The translations under genes and the position numbers were made by a program. DNA of 64,000 bases from Ridgeia piscesae (lineage: Eukaryota; Annelida; Polychaeta; Sabellida; Siboglinidae). The DNA lies in contig JAODUO010000055.1 in assembly GCA_025642075.2 (NCBI GenBank), positions 128,501 to 192,500 of the forward strand, written 5' to 3'. Below are positions 61,301-64,000 of the stretch, in pieces (within the stretch, counting starts at the first letter, position 1; each line of letters starts with the position of its first letter). A model generated the notes under the pieces. It saw only the letters and a list, made by a program, of their open reading frames with translations, searched no databases and was not told the origin of the DNA.

Positions 61301-61380
61301 TGTCTCCACATCCTGTGACATGGCGACGGTGACGGTGACACTCTGGATGACACTCTGGGTGACTCTGCAACATGACACAC
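51351..61380 (-). CDS. CXorf58: CXorf58-like protein, 9-exon gene model
   Basis: Join (5' to 3' on minus): 61142-61311 (or from 61380), 59996-60092, 58683-58777, 58132-58246, 57129-57260, 56164-56239, 55013-55166, 54449-54587, 51351-51590; 405 residues from the ATG at 61311. Human CXorf58 has 332. Blocks in order match that family: IQ-like helix with LFKLLKHAVCAA, FGGCEFPPHIYFKIF, ACQLMGHRLFYDQL, SLLDETPAYMGGRDNGWRKL, RTIFYDIVQYLYTQK, NQIRIISQLR, and a basic RATRMRAMKMKRLYG. Phases agree throughout. The last exon carries EAHKLYEWTQELSLDEL, resembling the WTNTLNFDEY motif of the related C11orf65. Molecular function is unknown. The weakest points are the N-terminus and the last exon. Confidence 0.87.
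51655..52650. repeat. Diverged long tandem repeat, unit about 100-120 bp
   Basis: Recurring phrases ATGTTGGGCCAACATGGGTT, ATAATACATTTTCATTGAGCC and AATGATGGGCCAATTAATGC in the same order, 7 or more diverged copies, in the last intron of the CXorf58-like gene. A (TA)n tract lies at 52303-52366. Confidence 0.8.
52651..53605. repeat. 87-bp homogeneous tandem array
   Basis: About 11 units (GTCAGTTTATAATACTTTCA, GGTCAATGTCAGGTTATCAT, GGGCAGATCAACTAGTACAC and so on), nearly identical. It shares TTTATAATAC and GGTCAATG phrases with the older diverged repeat beside it. 87 is a multiple of 3, so one plus-strand frame stays open; one unit has an extra base (near 53412). No evidence of coding. Confidence 0.95.
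53606..53939 (-). other. CXorf58-like intron 8, middle part
   Basis: Remaining edge of the diverged repeat then AT-rich unique sequence. Confidence 0.5.
53940..54030. repeat. Dispersed repeat tail (AAAGCGCTGTACAATA type)
   Basis: TTTATAAAGCGCAATATCC and GCTCAAAGCGCTGTACAATA, a palindromic phrase widespread in invertebrate genomes next to mobile elements. Element boundaries not resolved. Confidence 0.5.
54031..54448 (-). other. CXorf58-like intron 8, donor-proximal part
   Basis: AT-rich with (AAT)n-like stretches, nothing recognised. Confidence 0.5.
54449..54587 (-). CDS. CXorf58: CXorf58-like exon 8
   Basis: Encodes PMTSTSYKQYTRPLSSPSGK and a basic stretch RATRMRAMKMKRLYGTETA. It aligns with the human region GRRSKQAQMKVEKMRKVY. 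Acceptor ATTTCCTCAG, donor ACAGCT/GTGAGT, phase 0. Without splicing the frame would stop at 54419-54421, ten codons further. Confidence 0.85.
54588..55012 (-). other. CXorf58-like intron 7
   Basis: About 425 bp, AT-rich, nothing recognised. Confidence 0.6.
55013..55166 (-). CDS. CXorf58: CXorf58-like exon 7
   Basis: Encodes LPRRTIFYDIVQYLYTQKMS, LLDELPALLALPLNEDVQ and NQIRIISQLR. Human has IPRTMLMYDIVHYSES and KHQLRIVSEIR. Acceptor GTCATTACAG, donor CAGCTCCG/GTACGT, phase 2. Confidence 0.93.
55215..55500. repeat. Dispersed repeat copy A (unexpanded)
   Basis: Contains TAACAGGAAGTCTACCGTCT, GTGGGAAAAT, CATCAAAAGGT, then GGACATTGTTCCAAGCTTAA and TTGGCAGGCAGTAAACC. It matches, block by block, copy B at 56405-56960. 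Lies in CXorf58-like intron 6. Confidence 0.75.
55501..56163 (-). other. CXorf58-like intron 6, remainder
   Basis: About 660 bp of unique sequence, nothing recognised. Confidence 0.5.
56164..56239 (-). CDS. CXorf58: CXorf58-like exon 6
   Basis: Encodes YLSLLDETPAYMGGRDNG then WRKLTLE. Human has RSFFDEAPAFSGGRNNSWRKLNLE. Acceptor TTCCCTGGCAG, donor CTGGAAG/GTAACA, phase 1. Confidence 0.93.
56405..56960. repeat. Dispersed repeat copy B containing a 32-bp array
   Basis: Shares TAACAGGAAGTCTGCTGTCT, GTGGGAAAAT, CATCAAAAGGT and TTTGGCAGCCATAAACC with copy A. Where copy A has one segment, copy B has about 10 tandem units (CTGACATTGTAACAGGCTTA, CTCACGTAACTG) at 56535-56890. Confidence 0.85.
57129..57260 (-). 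CDS. CXorf58: CXorf58-like exon 5
   Basis: 44 codons: AARDACQLMGHRLFYDQLIT, later DEVDIITLKDYMQ. Human has DDACKLMGERKFHRIIM and MDVVTMQDYVQ. Acceptor GACATTCAG, donor ATGCAG/GTAGGG, phase 0. Confidence 0.92.
57261..57784 (-). other. CXorf58-like intron 4, acceptor side
   Basis: Unique AT-rich sequence up to the RT remnant, nothing recognised. Confidence 0.5.
57785..58003 (+). pseudogene. Non-LTR retrotransposon C-terminal tail remnant
   Basis: KWTGHVERTGDEKVPE, then after a frameshift KDTRRTGRPRLGGEDNV, LERLDGKWQTIATDR and NWRLLMENI. This is the W.GHV.R...GRPR.RW....W...A.DR..WR pattern found at the end of many non-LTR polymerases. Inserted antisense in CXorf58-like intron 4. Confidence 0.7.
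58132..58246 (-). CDS. CXorf58: CXorf58-like exon 4
   Basis: Encodes RFGGCEFPPHIYFKIFLASG and VHYVSGKKMIEPASE. The RFGG.xFPP.IYFKIF block is the signature shared by CXorf58 and C11orf65. Acceptor TGTTTTCAG/A, donor TCTGAG/GTACAT, phase 0. Confidence 0.93.
58247..58682 (-). other. CXorf58-like intron 3
   Basis: About 435 bp, nothing recognised. Confidence 0.6.
58683..58777 (-). CDS. CXorf58: CXorf58-like exon 3
   Basis: Encodes EASLSLEILRKVCPKEAELL and KDKTMTSKVRL. Human has THEILKKVAPLEAKLIKD followed by KIRF. Acceptor GTGTTTAG/GAA, donor ATTAAG/GTCAGT, phase 2. Confidence 0.9.
58778..59995 (-). other. CXorf58-like intron 2
   Basis: About 1.2 kb of unique sequence. No frame with recognisable homology and no array. 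Confidence 0.5.
59996..60092 (-). CDS. CXorf58: CXorf58-like exon 2, IQ-like helix
   Basis: Encodes QAAVAARKIETAWLGMRD and RQLFKLLKHAVCAA. It aligns with human IIQRAWLSH and MIFRLLKHAICAA and has an IQ-type (calmodulin-binding-like) pattern. Acceptor ATGGTTACAG, donor GCCGCG/GTGAGT, phase 0. Confidence 0.9.
60093..61141 (-). other. CXorf58-like intron 1
   Basis: About 1.05 kb, AT-rich in the middle, nothing recognised. Confidence 0.5.
61142..61380 (-). CDS. CXorf58: CXorf58-like exon 1 (start uncertain)
   Basis: Open frame ending LRLPKIE with donor AAGATTGA/GTGAGT, phase 2, which joins exon 2 as GA+A. Possible starts are the ATG at 61380 or 61311. A 3' splice-like CATGTTGCAG at about 61365 leaves open that the true first exon lies upstream. 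The N-terminus is not conserved in this family. Confidence 0.55.
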
Positions 61381-61723
61381 ACATTGACATCACTACTGAC
61401 TTTGTCACCGCTGATTTTTCTCAAAAAGTTTCCCAGTGAAACGTGTCCATTTACGACCCATACTAAATAATATCAACATTATATAGACACAAAAATCCAG
61501 TAACAACGTTATTTAGATACCAAAATAAAACTCTGTTCAGTAGTGTTGACAAGTCATTACAAGGGTTAAAGAAATAAGTTAACAAAAGTACTATAGTAAA
61601 ATATACGAATATGTATAGCTAAAGCATTGTTGTGTCGAACAGACCTGGAGACAAACTAAATCAAAGGCAACATTGTAAATAATATTATAAAGGCAGACTA
61701 CATTGACAATGCTTTCAATTAAC
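61381..61723. other. Upstream flank of CXorf58-like gene
   Basis: Candidate 5' UTR, upstream exon or promoter region; no motif strong enough to call. Confidence 0.4.
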
Positions 61724-61955
61724 AATTTCATCACTCTACATTGCTCCAGTTCACTCAGCTGTATAAATGAGTACCAGGCTACAGATATTGGTGGATATGT
61801 GTATGGGCAGCCTTCATGCATTAATTGTAGCATATGGCTGAATGCTTCCCAGAGAAACCAAGATATGGTATCTGATTGAATAGGTCTGTCAGGGAAGTAA
61901 AGTGTAAAGTGCTTTGAGCAGTCCTGAGGACTGGATACTGTGCTATATAAGAACT
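61724..61955 (+). mobile_element. Dispersed SINE-like/LINE-tail repeat, plus copy
   Basis: Contains CAGTTCACTCAGCTGTATAA, GAATGCTTCCCAGAGAA, AAAGTGCTTTGAGCAGTCCT and TACTGTGCTATATAAG. These phrases recur in inverted order at 62132-62370. Confidence 0.7.
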
Positions 61956-62131
61956 TACCTTTTTACCAGAGACAAACTAGACAAATACTGGAAAGGGACC
62001 ATTTGGCACAGGATAGCGCAAGACAGGCAGATGTGCAAACAGCATGCTCAGGCCCAATCATGAAGCACTACAGCTGCACAATGATGATGATGATGAACCA
62101 AACTATGCCTATGTAAGGTAATTATAATGGT

Positions 62132-62370
62132 ACAGTTTTATATAGCACAGTATAAAATTATCAGGATTGCTCAAAGCACTGAACACTTTCCTTCCTGGCA
62201 GACATGTTCAATCAAACACCATGCATTCATCACAACTTCTCTGGGAAGCATCCAGCCATAATAATGCTGCTATTAATTTGCACTTTTCGTGCACATAATT
62301 ATATTCACCACTGCCTATAGCCACTCATTCATACAGCTGAGTGAACTGGGGCTATGTAGAGTGACAAATG
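62132..62370 (-). mobile_element. Dispersed SINE-like/LINE-tail repeat, minus copy
   Basis: Inverted counterpart of 61724-61955: on the minus strand CAGTTCACTCAGCTGTATGA, GGATGCTTCCCAGAGAA, AGTGCTTTGAGCAATCCTGA and TACTGTGCTATATAAAA. The two copies form a large hairpin with a spacer of about 175 bp. Confidence 0.7.
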
Positions 62371-62439
62371 GCTTGACACAGGATTATAATCCAGGTTCTG
62401 TTACTTTTAGTGCCCAATAGTGGAAGTCAGTCGCCCTAA

Positions 62440-64000
62440 AAAAAAATTTCATCAGAAATAAAGCTGACCACCTTAACATCCAGAAATCTCTTGATGACTT
62501 CACACATGAATACTTCTCTCTAAACCAAAACATGACAGTCAATGACAAATGGAACCATGTTTCTTAAAAAAATTGTCAACATTATGAAACACTATGTACC
62601 AGTCTGTCTTACAACTTCCAGATACAACCTTCCATGGTTCAATAAAGACTTGAAAAAAGTGCAAAAGAAAGAAATGATTATATATATATGAAAACAAAAA
62701 TATCTAGAAATCCAGAAGACTGGCAAGAGTTTTGTAACATCAGGAAAGACATGCACAAACACCTTCGTTCTGCTAGACTGTCCTATATAAATAAATTCCT
62801 AACAACTGCAATAACAGACAAACCGAAAGCATTCTGGAGTTTCATTTCCAAACTCAGACAAGATAACCAGGGTATTGGGGACCTCAACATTGCGGGAAAC
62901 ATAATTAGCAATGACAAACATAAAGCAGAAGCCTTAGGCAATCAGTTCAAAAGTGTCTTCACACATGAAGGAAATTCCAAGTTGCCAAATCTGAACGACA
63001 GCCCACATGGAAAAATACCCAAACTAACAATTTCACTTAAAGGAGTACATGACCAACTATCAAAAATTAACACCTCTAAATCGCAAGGACCAGATGGCAT
63101 TCCACCATGGTTTCTAAACAGATATGCCTCCCACCTAACACCAATAATACATGATATCTTCCAATCATCAGTTGACTCTGGTCAAGTCCCCAAAGCCTGG
63201 AACGAAGCAAACATAACAGCAATTTTCAAGAAAGGAAACAGGGCAGAAACCTCAAACTACAGACCAATATCATGAAACACCTTGAACAACATCACATCCT
63301 AACTGACCACCAACATGGTTTTCGAGCAAGAAGATCAACAGAAACTCAATTAATTCAAACTGTCAATGACATAAGCAAATATCTAGATGAAAAGAAATCT
63401 GTAGACATGGCCATTCTAGACTTCACTAAAGCATTCGACAAAGTTCCACATAAAAGACTAATCCACAAACTAAAATACTATGGCATCACAGGCCCAATAT
63501 CGTCATGGATAGAAAGCTTCCTTGCAGAAAGAACTCAACAGGTTGTAATAAATGGATCAGCATCCAAACCAATTCAAGTCACCTCAGAGGTACCACATGG
63601 AATCGTACTGGGGCCCCCCTACTTTTCTTACTTTACATAAATGACCTACCCAACAATCTCACTTCAAACGTTCGCATTTTTGCAGATGACTGCCTACTAT
63701 ATCAACCAGTTAAATCAGACAATGACATTTCTCTTCTCCAAAATGATCTAATCAAACTTGAGGAATGGCAAAACACCTGGCTTATGAAATTCAATCCCAC
63801 CAAATGCTTCACAATGACATTAGCCTCAAGAAAACCAACACCAAATATTTACACCTTCTGTGGCCAACAACTTAAATCTGTCCAATCGCATTGTTATCTT
63901 GGTGTATAAATATCAAATACATTAAATTGGACAGCACAATGCAACTCAGTCGCTAGGAAAGCACAACAGACTATAGGAGTCATGCATTAGGAGAAATCTA
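62440..64000 (+). pseudogene. Jockey/CR1-like reverse transcriptase, broken, runs off the window
   Basis: Order: linker with YVPVCLTT and PWFNKDLKKVQKK (several stops before 62688), then open frame 62688-63275 with KAFWSFISKLRQDNQG, SKSQGPDGIPPWFLNRY and TAIFKKGNRAETSNYRPIS. A stop and an apparent deletion at about 63273 remove the usual stretch between NYRPIS and the next block. Then 63272-63640 has HQHGFRARRSTETQL and AILDFTKAFDKVPH (first catalytic Asp). A frameshift near 63610 breaks the VPHGIVLGP motif, and 63600-63909 continues LLFLLYINDLP, RIFADDCLLYQP (catalytic FADD) and WLMKFNPTKC. A stop at 63907 interrupts LGV, after which SNTLNWTAQCNS continues to the edge. Not functional as read. 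Confidence 0.9.

Overview
The window is eukaryotic nuclear DNA, most likely from a marine invertebrate (possibly lophotrochozoan; the species cannot be named from the sequence). Genes are split by GT-AG introns. Transposon remnants belong to DIRS, pogo, PIF/Harbinger-like MITE and Jockey/CR1-like groups. Introns are packed with minisatellites. There are no prokaryotic operons, rRNA, tRNA or CRISPR arrays.

Two genes, both on the minus strand, were assembled exon by exon from homology to remembered vertebrate proteins, splice consensus and codon phase. RSF1 (remodeling and spacing factor 1, the histone-chaperone partner of the ISWI ATPase SNF2H) runs from its ATG at 47865 to its TGA at 9302, in 17 coding exons (about 1570 residues) with a complete C4HC3 PHD finger. 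About 3.5 kb upstream lies a CXorf58-like gene (9 exons, 61380 to 51351), a conserved family of unknown biochemical function related to C11orf65. All splice phases agree in both models. RSF1 intron 8 needs a GC-AG pair.

Layout: 1-400 small palindromic element; 406-3785 decayed DIRS-like tyrosine-recombinase retrotransposon with inverted termini; 4100-5215 pogo-like remnant; 5.5-6.2 kb CA and TA microsatellites; 6.57-9.3 kb array-poor stretch, probably RSF1 3' UTR and downstream flank; 9.3-47.9 kb RSF1; 47.9-51.3 kb intergenic with a MITE, a reverse-transcriptase tail and a 50-bp array; 51.35-61.4 kb CXorf58-like gene; 61.7-62.4 kb inverted pair of a dispersed repeat; 62.4-64.0 kb broken Jockey/CR1-like reverse transcriptase.

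The main discovery is in the RSF1 introns. Tandem arrays make up roughly two thirds of the gene span, and several are built from the gene's own splice sites. The first repeat unit is the real exon-intron boundary itself, for the donors of exons 2, 5 and 14 and the acceptors of exons 4 and 11. Dozens to about a hundred copies of a real 5' or 3' splice site therefore lie next to the functional one. A 12-kb, 28-bp array in intron 9 abuts the acceptor of the exon opening the PHD finger and is stop-free in all three minus-strand frames, producing false ORFs of over 4000 codons.
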